The notes below the pieces were generated by a model, which had not been told where the DNA came from, made no database searches, and saw nothing but the letters and a program-made list of their open reading frames with translations. Of a stretch of DNA of 64,000 nucleotides, positions 45,829-55,899 are shown piece after piece; the first letter of the stretch is position 1; the number at the start of each line of letters is the position of its first letter. A program made the position numbers and the translations under genes. Source of the stretch: an uncultured Fulvivirga sp. (GTDB lineage Bacteria > Bacteroidota > Bacteroidia > Cytophagales > Cyclobacteriaceae); the NCBI GenBank assembly GCA_947500555.1, contig CANMSE010000002.1:744001-808000 (forward strand), written 5' to 3'.

Positions 45829-46863
45829 TTAAAAACAACTCATTACGAACCCAGGTATTTCCTTAAGTCCAACTACATAATCTACTGCTCCAATATCGAT
45901 AGCTGCCTTTGGCATACCATTTACCACACATGATTCAGCATCCTGAGCGATAGTTAAACCTCCTTTTTTCTTAATATTCAGTAAACCATTGCTTCCATCT
46001 TTGCCCATTCCCGTTAATATTATTCCTATTGCTTTTGATCCATATTCATCGCCTACAGATTCAAAGAGACAATCAACGGAGGGGTTGTTAAACTCCTTAT
46101 ATTTAGTCTTGCTGTATGCAAAAACAGGTGCACCATTATTTCCTCGCTTTATCATCATATTGCCATCTCCAGGAGCGACATAGATAACACCTGGTTCCAC
46201 TTGCTGATTACGTTTTGCCATTCGTACCGGCAATGGAACAATGGCTGACAATCGTTGGGCATAGGACACAAGGAAACGTTCAGGCATATGTTGAGTAATT
46301 ACAACCGGAATGGCCAGGTTAGCAGGTAGTTTGGTAACCAAAGACTCAACCGCACTCGGGCCCCCGGTTGATGAACCAACTGCCATAATATCATATTGCA
46401 GATTGCTCTCAAAAGAATGAAGGTTATGATTTACTCTATCATCTTTACTTTTTAGGATGTTAGAGTCAAGCCCTGAGGCAGCCTTAATTTGTTCAATGAG
46501 TTTACCCAAAGCTCCTTTAAATGCACCGGAATCCTTAGTTTGAGGTTTATCTACAAAATCAAAAGCTCCTGCATTTAATGCATCAAATATCTCCGGTGTA
46601 GTTTTATCGAGGGAGCTTAACAGAATCACCGGAGTAGGCTGCTGCTTCATTACTTCCTTCACCACATAGAGTCCATCATATTCAGGCATCATCATATCGG
46701 TTACAACCACATCTGGATTAAGCTTTTTTACCTTCCCAATACCATCTTTACCGTTGTTGGCAGTACCCACCACATCTATAGATGCATCAGCTCTTAATGC
46801 ATCAGATATCATGATCCTCATCAGACCAGAATCTTCTATCAGTAGTGTTTTTATTTTTTTCAA
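45829..46863 (-). CDS. cheB: Chemotaxis methylesterase CheB
   Basis: Receiver domain plus methylesterase, 344 residues. The phosphoacceptor is D56 (VVVTDMMMPEYDG). The catalytic triad is S165 (VGSSTGGPSAVE), H192 (ITQHMPERF) and D289 (GMGKDGSNG). It removes receptor methyl groups, opposing CheR, when phosphorylated by CheA. Flanked by cheY and cheA. Confidence 0.96.
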   Translation of the reverse strand: MKKIKTLLIEDSGLMRIMISDALRADASIDVVGTANNGKDGIGKVKKLNPDVVVTDMMMPEYDGLYVVKEVMKQQPTPVILLSSLDKTTPEIFDALNAGAFDFVDKPQTKDSGAFKGALGKLIEQIKAASGLDSNILKSKDDRVNHNLHSFESNLQYDIMAVGSSTGGPSAVESLVTKLPANLAIPVVITQHMPERFLVSYAQRLSAIVPLPVRMAKRNQQVEPGVIYVAPGDGNMMIKRGNNGAPVFAYSKTKYKEFNNPSVDCLFESVGDEYGSKAIGIILTGMGKDGSNGLLNIKKKGGLTIAQDAESCVVNGMPKAAIDIGAVDYVVGLKEIPGFVMSCF

Positions 46864-46873
46864 TTTCGGTATT

Positions 46874-47230
46874 CTAAGCGTTGGCTACTGCTGAGACCAA
46901 TTTTTCAGAAGTAAAGGGCTTAACAATATAATCAAGCGCCCCCAGACTCATACCTTCACTTATCACGGAGTCCTGCCCTACAGCGCTTATCATGATCACT
47001 TTCGAACTCAACCCTTCCTCATTGAAAACTTTAAGGATATCGGTACCGATCATATCAGGCAATATATTATCCAGTGTAATGACATCCGGCAAGAGTTCGA
47101 AAGCCAGATCTATGGCTTCCTCGCCATTAGCGGCCTCGCCTACTACATTAAAACCCCCCTCCGTTAACGCATCTTTAATCAATGTGCGCATATAAAGAGA
47201 GTCATCTACTATAAGTACATTTTTGCTCAT
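46874..47230 (-). CDS. cheY: Chemotaxis response regulator CheY
   Basis: Single-domain receiver of 118 residues. The acidic pair is D9-D10, the phosphoacceptor D54 (VITLDNILPDM), and the conserved lysine K104 (YIVKPF). No output domain. The target is not a flagellar switch gene in this window, so the output (gliding, type IV pili or a non-motility target) is open. Confidence 0.94.
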   Translation of the reverse strand: MSKNVLIVDDSLYMRTLIKDALTEGGFNVVGEAANGEEAIDLAFELLPDVITLDNILPDMIGTDILKVFNEEGLSSKVIMISAVGQDSVISEGMSLGALDYIVKPFTSEKLVSAVANA

Positions 47231-47240
47231 GGTATTAATC

Positions 47241-47711
47241 TTATATTGTATATTTTTTTTTCTCAGAGGTTGTAATCAGTAGAGCACCTGTCTCAATATT
47301 GAGTTTTGCGGTTCTACTTTCTTTACCTCCTACATCTTCTTTTTGAATCATTATTCCTTCCTCTTTCATCTTTTGTCTTACATAATCGACATTTCTGTTT
47401 CCGATATTGTAAGCATCAATATTCATAATATCAGCACCACCAACAAGGCGAGCCCTAAGTGTCAATTGTCTAGCTCCTAATGCGTAGAGGTCCTTGATAA
47501 TTTTGTCTAACATTCGATCACTTTCAGGTCGCATCATATTTCCAGGTAACATGATATGAGCACCTGCTCCGACCTTTTTGAATTTGTCATATAAAAAGAC
47601 TCCCACACATGATCCAAGACCATAGCAGATAATCTCTCCGGGCAAAGTAGCTACGGCTATTTCCCCCATTTTTATGACTTGTCGCTCCAATGTCAGGTTA
47701 GGCTGTAGCAT
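47241..47711 (-). CDS. cheD: Chemoreceptor glutamine deamidase CheD
   Basis: Deamidase that converts receptor glutamines to glutamates and binds CheC. Measured from the longest possible start (47747), the catalytic Cys is residue 47 in GLGSCVGV and the His residue 64 in GAGAHIMLPG, a 17-residue spacing as in characterised CheD. I start at ATG 47711 (MLQPNLTLERQV), which overlaps cheW by 14 bp. The longest start would overlap by 50 bp, and ATG 47669 (MGEIAVATLPG) would not overlap at all. Confidence 0.92.
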   Translation of the reverse strand: MLQPNLTLERQVIKMGEIAVATLPGEIICYGLGSCVGVFLYDKFKKVGAGAHIMLPGNMMRPESDRMLDKIIKDLYALGARQLTLRARLVGGADIMNIDAYNIGNRNVDYVRQKMKEEGIMIQKEDVGGKESRTAKLNIETGALLITTSEKKKYTI

Positions 47712-48237
47712 CTTGAGCGGTTGCAAGGTTTTCAAACTCATCTTCATTCAGTACTTTGAAAATGTCTATCATGATAATTAGTCTGGAATCCAGTTTCACA
47801 ATGCCCTGAATGTAATCTGCTTCTACATTATTGTCGTGCACAATATTTACAGATTGTTCGATACTTTCCGATTTAACGGTTAGTGTATTTGGCACCTCAG
47901 TAACCAGAAGCCCAACCTTATATTCATCGCTGGCTATGACCAAGGTATAGTTATTTGCTTTATTGGCTTCAGCGGTAGTGGTAGCTTCCTTAATACCAAA
48001 TTTCTCTTCCAGATCAACAATGCCAATAATATTACCTCGAATATTAGCCACTCCTTTTACGAAGTTTGGAGTCTGTGGCATTTTGGTGATGTTAGGGGTA
48101 AGTACAACCTCTTTTATTTGATCTATATGCAAGCCATACTCTTCCGCTCCTTGCTTAAAAACTATTAGTTGCTGAGTCTCCTGAAACTGCTCCTTCTCTT
48201 CAGATTTATCATCCTTTAACTCTTTTGTATTTGCCAT
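47698..48237 (-). CDS. cheW: Chemotaxis coupling protein CheW
   Basis: A 179-residue adaptor that links CheA to the receptor. Hallmarks are QQLIVFKQGAEEYGLHIDQIKEVVL, read as VFKQGAEEYGLHI, and FVKGVANIRGNIIGIVDLEEKFG (core GVANIRGNIIGIVDL). The final IKLDSRLIIMIDIFKVL-like strand closes the domain. It starts 8 bp after the MCP stop. Confidence 0.94.
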   Translation of the reverse strand: MANTKELKDDKSEEKEQFQETQQLIVFKQGAEEYGLHIDQIKEVVLTPNITKMPQTPNFVKGVANIRGNIIGIVDLEEKFGIKEATTTAEANKANNYTLVIASDEYKVGLLVTEVPNTLTVKSESIEQSVNIVHDNNVEADYIQGIVKLDSRLIIMIDIFKVLNEDEFENLATAQDATA

Positions 48238-48245
48238 AACAGTTT

Positions 48246-51005
48246 CTATTTTTTCAATTTAAATTGATTTACACCAGCTTGTAATTCTGTAGCAACAGAA
48301 GCCAATTCATCACTTGCTGCGGCTATTTCCTCCATGCTGTTATCCAGTTCCTGAGAACTGCTAGCCACCTGTTGCGTACCTGCTGCCGTTTCTTCAGCAA
48401 CCACTACTATCTGCTCGATATTTTTAACAACAGTATCTATCGATTTTTTCTGCCCTGCCGTAGCTTCTTGAATTTCCAATGAATACTTAAATGTTTCTTC
48501 ACTAGACCCTGCTATTTCCTGGAAGATGCTTTCAGCTTCTACAGATGCTGAGTTACCTTGCTTCACACTACCTTCCATAGTTTCAATGGCCTTACTTGCA
48601 GACTGAGTATCTTTTTGAACATCCTGGATGATTTTCTCGATGTCCACGGCCGATTTCCGGGAATCCTCTGCCAACTTCCTTATCTCTTCAGCTACGACCG
48701 CGAATCCACGACCTGCATCACCCGCGCGAGCAGCTTCAATGGCTGCGTTAAGTGCTAATAAGTTTGTCTGTGAAGCAATATCTGTGATGACATTTAGTGT
48801 TCTTGCAATTTCATCGGCTCTCTCAGTAAGTACCTTTATAGAGTCGGCTGTAAGACCTGCTGAAGAGCTTATACCAGACATATTTTCAACAAGTGTCTTA
48901 ATAATTTTAAGTCCGCTCTCCGAGCTTTTCTGTCCCGACTCAGCAGCTTTATTAATCAAGTTTGCTCTTTTCTCCATCTCTTCTGCCGAAGCCATCACCT
49001 CTTCTGCCAGCTTCGAAGATTCATCTGTTTTAGACGCCTGATCTTGAGCACCCTTTGACATTTGGGAGATAGCGGAAGCTACTTCAGTAGTATTACTTTT
49101 CATACTCTGGCTACGCTCCAGCATACTCTCTGAGGAATTGGCGACTTGCTGTGCCCCATCATCAATAGTACTTAATAGAACATTCAAATTTTCGAGCGCC
49201 TTATTGAGGGCATCACCCATTTCCTGAACATAACCATCTGCTGAAATATCGAAGTCATTGGTAAGGTCACCTTCAGCCATGAGATTAACTATATCTTTTA
49301 CTCTAAGTACAGGGAATTTAACTTTTGAGATATCCGCAGCTATTTTAATAACCCGCACGACTTGTCCCAACTCATTTTTTATTGGGGCATAAGCTGCCTG
49401 AAGCCACACTGCCTGGCCATCTTTCCTCACCCTGGAGTATTCTCCATTTTGAATTGCACCGCTTGCAAGGTTTTTCCAAAATTGAGCGTATTCAGGAGTG
49501 GAAGTATAGCTGGTTTCACAAAATATCCTATGGTGCTGTCCCTTTAGTTCCTCTACATTATTATATCCCATGGCACTGACGAAATTATCATTTGCTTCCA
49601 GAATAGTTCCGTCAGGAGTAAATTCTATATATGCCCAACCACTATCCACTGCTGATTGAATGTTCTCACCTTTAGCCCTGGCGGCAACCATATCTGAGAT
49701 TTCGGAGGCTATCTTTATAACTTTTACCACTTCGCCCGCTTGATTCGTAACAGGAGTATAAGAAGCGTTAATCCAAACTTCATCTCCATTGGGTTTTAGC
49801 CTTCTAAACTCTCCCGACTGAATTTTACCATTGGCAAGGTTTTGCCAAAAAGTGGAATATTCGGTGGATCTGGCATATTCCTGATCGCAAAAAATTCTAT
49901 GATGTTTCCCTACAAATTCACTTTGGTCATGATAGCCCAGTGCTTCAGCAAAATTTCTATTAGCTGAGATTATGGTACCATCTGGCTTGAATTCTATAGA
50001 GGCCCATCCCGTGTCAATAGCAGTTTGAAGCTGCTTAGACATTAATTGGGCGTTCCTTTCCTCACTTATATCTTTTATAAAAGCGGTATATTGAGTTTCT
50101 CCACCTAGTTCTACCTTGCTGAGTGATAGATTCCCCCAGAATTTGGAGCCATCTTTGCGTACCATTTCAAGGTCTCTACCAGCCCCCACTACTTTATTTA
50201 CTCCTGTCTTAATATTGCTATCTACATAATTGTCGTGATTTGCACGATGCTCCATAGGAACGATCATCTTAACATTGTGGCCCATCACCTCATCTTTGGT
50301 GTAACCAAACATGGTTTCTGCCGCCTTGTTATAAAAAGTGATTAATTTATTTGAATCAATTGTTACCACAGAATCTAACGCTTGCTCTAAGGTTTGTGCC
50401 AAACGATTTTGAACTCGCTTCATCTCTTCCTGGGTTGCAGTCATTTCTTCCATGTTCTGCCTCAATTCTTCTTCCTGAGCCTGAACTTCTTCAAGAGCTT
50501 GATCCGCTTCTTGTCTGGCTTTCTTCTGCTCACTGATATCCGAACCAATCTTTACTACTTTGCTTACCTTGCCATTAGCATCTATAACAGGTGCATAAGA
50601 GGCCATTAACCACACGGTATTGCCTTCTTTATCAAATCGTTTAAATTCATCTGTTTTGACATCTCCTTTTCCGAGATCATTCCAAAACTTTTTATAATCA
50701 TCTGATTTGCTATAGTCTTTATCCACAAATATTCGGTGATGTTTCCCCTTGATCTCTTCAAGGGTATAACCCATAACTTCTAAGAAGTTGTCATTAGCAT
50801 GAACTATATTGCCTTTAGGATCAAATTCGATCAAAGCAAATGCACTGTTTATTGCTCTAATATGACCATCCGCTTCAGCCAGGTTTTCTTCAGAAGCTTT
50901 TCCGTTACCATTGGATGATGCTTTAACTGCGGTCTTACTATTACCTTTTTTCTTTTCACCATCAGGTGCTGTTCCTTGTTTACCGAGATTTTTTCCTAAA
51001 GCCAT
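48246..51005 (-). CDS. Soluble PAS chemoreceptor (methyl-accepting protein)
   Basis: A 919-residue receptor with no membrane helix, so it should form a cytoplasmic array. The first 50 residues are basic and Gly/Ser-rich ([14 protein letters not shown]). Four PAS domains follow (about 50-165, 205-320, 325-440, 445-560); the first, third and fourth carry the repeated GKHHRIF-type motif, the second differs. A HAMP-like segment (about 570-625) leads to the MCP hairpin with tip [20 protein letters not shown] and [16 protein letters not shown] coiled coil between PAS1 and PAS2 holds [14 protein letters not shown]. There is no C-terminal CheR-docking pentapeptide. The parA-like gene lies 17 bp upstream, an arrangement like PpfA/TlpT of Rhodobacter. 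Confidence 0.93.
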   Translation of the reverse strand: MALGKNLGKQGTAPDGEKKKGNSKTAVKASSNGNGKASEENLAEADGHIRAINSAFALIEFDPKGNIVHANDNFLEVMGYTLEEIKGKHHRIFVDKDYSKSDDYKKFWNDLGKGDVKTDEFKRFDKEGNTVWLMASYAPVIDANGKVSKVVKIGSDISEQKKARQEADQALEEVQAQEEELRQNMEEMTATQEEMKRVQNRLAQTLEQALDSVVTIDSNKLITFYNKAAETMFGYTKDEVMGHNVKMIVPMEHRANHDNYVDSNIKTGVNKVVGAGRDLEMVRKDGSKFWGNLSLSKVELGGETQYTAFIKDISEERNAQLMSKQLQTAIDTGWASIEFKPDGTIISANRNFAEALGYHDQSEFVGKHHRIFCDQEYARSTEYSTFWQNLANGKIQSGEFRRLKPNGDEVWINASYTPVTNQAGEVVKVIKIASEISDMVAARAKGENIQSAVDSGWAYIEFTPDGTILEANDNFVSAMGYNNVEELKGQHHRIFCETSYTSTPEYAQFWKNLASGAIQNGEYSRVRKDGQAVWLQAAYAPIKNELGQVVRVIKIAADISKVKFPVLRVKDIVNLMAEGDLTNDFDISADGYVQEMGDALNKALENLNVLLSTIDDGAQQVANSSESMLERSQSMKSNTTEVASAISQMSKGAQDQASKTDESSKLAEEVMASAEEMEKRANLINKAAESGQKSSESGLKIIKTLVENMSGISSSAGLTADSIKVLTERADEIARTLNVITDIASQTNLLALNAAIEAARAGDAGRGFAVVAEEIRKLAEDSRKSAVDIEKIIQDVQKDTQSASKAIETMEGSVKQGNSASVEAESIFQEIAGSSEETFKYSLEIQEATAGQKKSIDTVVKNIEQIVVVAEETAAGTQQVASSSQELDNSMEEIAAASDELASVATELQAGVNQFKLKK

Positions 51006-51022
51006 TTTTAATTTGTGTTTAG

Positions 51023-51787
51023 TTAATTGTTAGATTCGAATTCTTTTGATTTTTTAATACTTTGTATTAGCTCTCGAGCTACATTTCTATAATCTTTTGC
51101 ACTAGAAGAATTTGGAGCGTAATCCAATACACTTAATCCAAATGATGGGGCCTCAGCCGCCTTTACATTGGTGTGAACATAGGAGTCAAAAACCTTGACA
51201 GTGAATTCTTCTTTCACATGATTCAATACTTCCTTTGTTAATTTTTTACGCCAATCAACCATGACGGCTAATACTCCTATTATTTCCAGTTCTGGGTTAT
51301 GCTCTGCTTTCACGTCATCGACTGTCTGTATAATTTGCCGCAATCCCTGAATACTGAATACATCAAGCTGCATAGGAATGAATACCTTACTACTTGCTGT
51401 CAGCGCATTGATGGTAAGCCATGATATGGATGGTGGGCAATCAATCAGTATATAATCATAGTCGTGATAGACTGAAGAAAGGGCTTCTTCCAGATTCGAG
51501 GCTTGATTACCTGAATCAGCTTGAAGTTGGCCAAGACTATTATCCGCAGGTATAATATCAACATACTCTCCTTCAACCATTGTCTCTTCGGTGGTTACTT
51601 CATCCCTTAGTAACGATAAGATGGTTAACTCTGAATTATGAACCGCCAAGGAATAGGTAAGATTGGCCTGTGGATCCATATCTATCAAAAGAACACGTTC
51701 GCCAAGTTCCGCTAGAGCTCTCCCTAAATTAATAGTGGTAGTAGTTTTACCTGTACCCCCTTTCTGATTGATGATGGATATAATCAT
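51023..51787 (-). CDS. ParA-family ATPase heading the che operon
   Basis: A 254-residue ParA/MinD-type ATPase without an N-terminal DNA-binding domain. The deviant Walker A is intact ([16 protein letters not shown]), with [12 protein letters not shown] (A') and [13 protein letters not shown] (Walker B) following. It is the first gene of the che operon, 17 bp before the soluble receptor. The likely role is positioning and segregation of the cytoplasmic chemosensory cluster over the nucleoid, as for PpfA with TlpT. This rests on gene context. Confidence 0.9.
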   Translation of the reverse strand: MIISIINQKGGTGKTTTTINLGRALAELGERVLLIDMDPQANLTYSLAVHNSELTILSLLRDEVTTEETMVEGEYVDIIPADNSLGQLQADSGNQASNLEEALSSVYHDYDYILIDCPPSISWLTINALTASSKVFIPMQLDVFSIQGLRQIIQTVDDVKAEHNPELEIIGVLAVMVDWRKKLTKEVLNHVKEEFTVKVFDSYVHTNVKAAEAPSFGLSVLDYAPNSSSAKDYRNVARELIQSIKKSKEFESNN

Positions 51788-52015
51788 ATACGTTTTAAAG
51801 CCAAACTTTATCTACAAATAATCAAAGTATAAGTAGCTGATTTACAAATAGATAATTAAACAAATTATTGAGTTAACATTCACATAATGTAATTATTAAA
51901 ATAAATTGGATGTTTAATTTAACATTTTATACCTTTTAATAATCATTATAGCTTATAAAATATTATAATATTTTTTTTTCAATTGTAAAATTTTGATATT
52001 GAAAATAATCAAATC

Positions 52016-54889
52016 TTAGTTAGATACAATTTCAATCTGAGTCAAATCTTCAGCTAAAATAGCTACAGTCTTAACTACCTCACCCTCAATATTTTCTATC
52101 GGATTGAACGTTATCCTGAATATTTTTTTCTCTCCATTTTTCGTAACCAAAGTGAGTATCTCTTCTTTAGTTTCAGCATTAAATAATGACTTTAATCTTT
52201 TCTTAACTCCCGTAGTATCAATGAAAAAATCAATAGGCTGTTTTCTCATTTCTAATCTCGAATAGCCCATTAACTCCATAAACTTTTCATTGCCGCTTTT
52301 AAAAAGACCCTCACTATCAAATTCTACCATAGGTGTAGAATTCTTGAAGGCACTTAACATTTGGCACAAGTCATCATACTTTTCTTTTTCCCTGGTATTG
52401 AACTGAGCGAACATCATAACTTTATGTGGTTTTCCTTCTTTATCCGTAATAGGGTTAAATGCACCACTAAGCCACATGGCACCACCGGCTTTAGACTGCT
52501 GCTTGAATTGACCATTAAAAAAATTACCTTCTCTTAAGCTGGTCCACATCATTTGAGTTTGAGGTTTATCAACCTCATCCGTTGGCAGCAAGAACTCATA
52601 GTTATTGCCCAATAATTCTTCTCTGCTATAGCCTGACATGTCCAGGTATACCTGATTGACATAGCTTATTTTTCCTTCCATATCAAACTCTAATGAAGCA
52701 ATAGTTTTATCTATAGTTTCCAGATGGGAGGTAATCTCTTTTTGTTGCTGCTCTGTTTCCATTTGCAACTTTCGCTCACGCGTAATATCAGTAGCAAATT
52801 TTACGACCTTCGTTGCCTCGCCCTGTAGATTGTAGATTGGGTTATATACCCCCTTAAGCCATATTTCATTACCCTCTTTGTCAATACGTTTAAACTCATC
52901 ACTGACAAATTCTTTGGATGAAAGTTTCTCCCAAAATTCTTTGTACTCTTTTGTTTCGGCTTCTTCAGGGGTCACAAATATCTTATGATGCTTTCCTACT
53001 ACTTCTTCTGCAGAATAGCCGAATATGCTGAGAAAATTTTTATTGGCTTCAAGTATATTACCTTTCATATCAAACTCAATAACCGCATTTGATCGACCGA
53101 TAGCCTCTAGTTTATAATGGTAGTCTAGCGCTATCTCTTTTGTTTCAGTGATGTTAGCTTGTATCGAGATGAATTTATCGAGCTCTCCCGCAGCATTAAA
53201 TACAGGACTTATGGCCAATGATATCCAATAGGAATTACCTTCTTTGTCGTAGTTCAATATCTCCTCGTAAAGAGATTCTTTGTTTTTCAATTGTTCACTA
53301 ATTCTCTGTATAGTTTCTGGATCCGTATCCGGACCTTGTAAAACGTCACCAGGACGTCTGTCCATCATTTCCTCATGAGAATAACCTGTCAACCTAACGA
53401 AGCCGTCATTCACATACTCTATAAAACCGTCCGCATTTGTTATAATCACAGAATTGTCGGTGTTATTTGCTACTAGAGAAAGGCGCTCAAATTCTACCTC
53501 TTTAGCTTTCCTTGCAGTCACATCTGTAGATAGCATAAGGATTTTCTTGAAATCCCCCTGGCTATTCAAAACCGCTGAATAATCACCATTTAACCACACT
53601 TCTCTTCCAGACTTTGTATTTATTCTAAATTCATTCCGAACATTCTTACCCTGCTTCAACTGGATCCAATCATCTGAACCTCGTTCGGGTAAAAGTTCTG
53701 TTTGTTTTCCTTTCAGATCATCTGTAGAATACTCAAGTGTTTGTAAGAGCTTATCATTAGCTGAAAGTAAAAGTCCGTGCTCATCAAACTCAGCCAGACC
53801 CTGAGATAAGTCAATGGCTGAAAACAATCCATTCAACTCGGCCTGATTTCTTGTCATTTCCTCCTGGGTAGCTTGAAGCTCTTCCATATTTTGCTTCATC
53901 TCCTCTTCCCTGGACTGCAGCTCCTGAGACATCAATTGAGATTCCTGTAATAATTTTCTGGTATTCTCATTAATCTTAATGGAAGCCACAGCTGCAGCTA
54001 TATTCTCAGCTAGTTCATTAAGAAAATCTACTTTATAAGATTCCAGAATATCAAATGACGCTAGCTCAATAGCTCCATAGAACTGATCATTTGAAATTAG
54101 GGGAATTATGATGACGTTTTTAGGAGTTGCTTCACCTAAACCGGAAGTAATATGAACATAGTCTGACGGTATATCTGTGAGGTATATAGTTTCTTTTTCT
54201 AACATCACCTGACCTAACAGTCCTTGCCCCTCTCCTATTCGTACATCAATAAATTTCTTTCTGTCATAGGCATAGCACGCTGTCATCTCCATGTAACGTT
54301 TTCCATCCTCTTCATCGGCTATGAAAAATCCACCTTGATTTACTTCTGTATATTGGATCAGGTTGCTTAAGATACTATAGCTCATTGCTTTTGTATCCTG
54401 ATCATCCATGCGCAAAATTTCGCTGAATTTTGCTAGTCCTTCATTTTTCCAACTGCGTTTTCGCTCCTCTTGCGCATATTCATTTTGTTGTTTTGACAGG
54501 TTAACTAATGTTGAACCCACTTTACTTTCTGCATCTATATATTTGAATGTATAGTTTTCATCACCAAGGTTCTTAACAAAGTCTACGGTCTCTTCCATTT
54601 TATAATGCAGCGACCTTAACGGTGTGGTGAGGCCAGCAATGTGCTGATCTTCTTTCTCTTCTGGAAGCTCTCCATTATTAATACTTTCGGTTATACTAAG
54701 CAGATAACTCAACTTCTTCTTGTAAGACCTGGCTAAAAGAAAGGCCATAATTAAGGAATTCACAGTTAGAGCAGCGATCACATACTGATTAGGGAATATG
54801 AAGCTGAGAATCCCAATACTCAAGATTGATATTCCAAGGATGAGACTCATAGCTATTTCACTTTTTCTCATTATATTCTTCATTTCCAA
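52016..54889 (-). CDS. Membrane GAF/multi-PAS sensor, paralog 2
   Basis: A 957-residue protein with the same layout as the 40467-43358 gene: two N-terminal helices (about 12-33 and 36-54), GAF (about 145-300), a coiled coil with SREEEMKQNMEELQATQEEM, and five PAS domains with GKHHKIFVTPEE. There is no output domain. It follows the degenerate ParA gene by 2 bp. The 228-bp AT-rich gap downstream (51788-52015) separates it from the che operon on the same strand and probably holds the che promoter; I found no distinct motif there. Confidence 0.88.
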   Translation of the reverse strand: MEMKNIMRKSEIAMSLILGISILSIGILSFIFPNQYVIAALTVNSLIMAFLLARSYKKKLSYLLSITESINNGELPEEKEDQHIAGLTTPLRSLHYKMEETVDFVKNLGDENYTFKYIDAESKVGSTLVNLSKQQNEYAQEERKRSWKNEGLAKFSEILRMDDQDTKAMSYSILSNLIQYTEVNQGGFFIADEEDGKRYMEMTACYAYDRKKFIDVRIGEGQGLLGQVMLEKETIYLTDIPSDYVHITSGLGEATPKNVIIIPLISNDQFYGAIELASFDILESYKVDFLNELAENIAAAVASIKINENTRKLLQESQLMSQELQSREEEMKQNMEELQATQEEMTRNQAELNGLFSAIDLSQGLAEFDEHGLLLSANDKLLQTLEYSTDDLKGKQTELLPERGSDDWIQLKQGKNVRNEFRINTKSGREVWLNGDYSAVLNSQGDFKKILMLSTDVTARKAKEVEFERLSLVANNTDNSVIITNADGFIEYVNDGFVRLTGYSHEEMMDRRPGDVLQGPDTDPETIQRISEQLKNKESLYEEILNYDKEGNSYWISLAISPVFNAAGELDKFISIQANITETKEIALDYHYKLEAIGRSNAVIEFDMKGNILEANKNFLSIFGYSAEEVVGKHHKIFVTPEEAETKEYKEFWEKLSSKEFVSDEFKRIDKEGNEIWLKGVYNPIYNLQGEATKVVKFATDITRERKLQMETEQQQKEITSHLETIDKTIASLEFDMEGKISYVNQVYLDMSGYSREELLGNNYEFLLPTDEVDKPQTQMMWTSLREGNFFNGQFKQQSKAGGAMWLSGAFNPITDKEGKPHKVMMFAQFNTREKEKYDDLCQMLSAFKNSTPMVEFDSEGLFKSGNEKFMELMGYSRLEMRKQPIDFFIDTTGVKKRLKSLFNAETKEEILTLVTKNGEKKIFRITFNPIENIEGEVVKTVAILAEDLTQIEIVSN

Positions 54890-54891
54890 TC

Positions 54892-55584
54892 TTAGTTTAA
54901 GTGTTTAATATATTCCTCAATCAAATGACTGTTGACAGAATCAGAAGTAAGCCGGTCATTTGATCCAGTTGATATGTACTCCAACTCCATATTGGTCTCA
55001 ATGACAATTACTCTACTACCTATTGATGAACCATGCTCTATGCTTTCCAGCACTTCTTTAGTATTATCCACAGATATAGGTTTCATATCTGTTAGTCGAG
55101 TGCATATGTCCAAAATATTAGGGGTAAAATCTTCAGAATCTTCCAAGTCAGCTAAATCAGCTGCATTGATCAAAACACTGCTGCTTATATGCACAGCGTT
55201 CAATGTCATAAATGTCATATCCGTAGGACACTCTATAATCACATTATCATACAACTGGTCAAGCATAGTTACAACCCATTCAAAATGAGGTAAATTCTCA
55301 TCTGAGTAGAATAAAGATTTTAAATGATGTGGATTGGTATCAGAAGGAATAATATCACCTTCAGAAGTTGGTACTATTGCTTCCTGCATTAATAACTTTC
55401 CTCTAAGCACCTTAACCATACCCGGTACAGAACCAGAAACTCCCATATAGGTAGAAAGGAAAGATTTCGGATTAAGGTCTATAAGCAAAACTCGCTTCCC
55501 TTGGTTTGTCATTTCTCTTGCAATTTTTGTTGAAGGTTGATGACTGCTTGAATACTCTCTATTATTTAATACTGTTATAATCAT
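54892..55584 (-). CDS. Degenerate ParA-like protein lacking the P-loop
   Basis: A 230-residue relative of the ParA at 51023-51787. The alignment is clear: MIITVLNNREYSSSHQPSTK replaces [18 protein letters not shown], then REMTNQGKRVLLIDLNPKSFLSTYMGVS matches [20 protein letters not shown], read as RVLLIDLNPKSFLSTY, and DNVIIECPTDMTFMTLNAV matches the Walker B region. Both P-loop lysines and the glycines are gone, and the DxD position is altered, so ATP binding is unlikely. The ORF is intact and coupled (2-bp gap) to a full sensor, which argues for a retained non-ATPase role. Confidence 0.8.
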   Translation of the reverse strand: MIITVLNNREYSSSHQPSTKIAREMTNQGKRVLLIDLNPKSFLSTYMGVSGSVPGMVKVLRGKLLMQEAIVPTSEGDIIPSDTNPHHLKSLFYSDENLPHFEWVVTMLDQLYDNVIIECPTDMTFMTLNAVHISSSVLINAADLADLEDSEDFTPNILDICTRLTDMKPISVDNTKEVLESIEHGSSIGSRVIVIETNMELEYISTGSNDRLTSDSVNSHLIEEYIKHLN

Positions 55585-55643
55585 GGTTCGAATATAGAGT
55601 ATACCTTATATGTGTAGGAGATTTTTCGATTACCCACAAAAGT

Positions 55644-55814
55644 CACACGGTAGAAAGGGTTATTTACACGATAAGATTTTAAACTAAGAATACTCTTGAA
55701 AAATGCTATAACAATAGCAGAAATCTGTCATTACATTCCTGGAAGGCATATTTTTTTATAAGTTGACTTATATTTTTAAGATCATATCGTGCAAAACATT
55801 AGTTTGACCGTGTG
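55644..55814. promoter_or_regulatory. Symmetric pair of bipartite motifs between divergent genes
   Basis: The motif TATCGTG-N15-ACCGTGTG occurs twice, once towards each gene: 55785-55814 on the plus strand (85 bp before the 55900 start) and 55673-55644 on the minus strand (59 bp before the 55584 start). Both halves and the 15-base spacing match exactly; the spacers differ. The rest of the 315-bp gap 55585-55899 is AT-rich and has no ORF. These could be promoters for an alternative sigma factor or operators for a shared regulator. Confidence 0.6.
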
Positions 55815-55899
55815 GATCAGTTAACTCACCTAATAAAAATCAGAATAGGATCTATATTTTTTTTCTTAGTAACTCTTAACTTATAATAAGTGTCGAATC

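Noticed and set aside
48628..49041. 137-residue plus-strand ORF opposite the receptor gene
   Set aside because: Ser/Ala-rich reverse image of the receptor's repetitive hairpin region, with no start context or motif.
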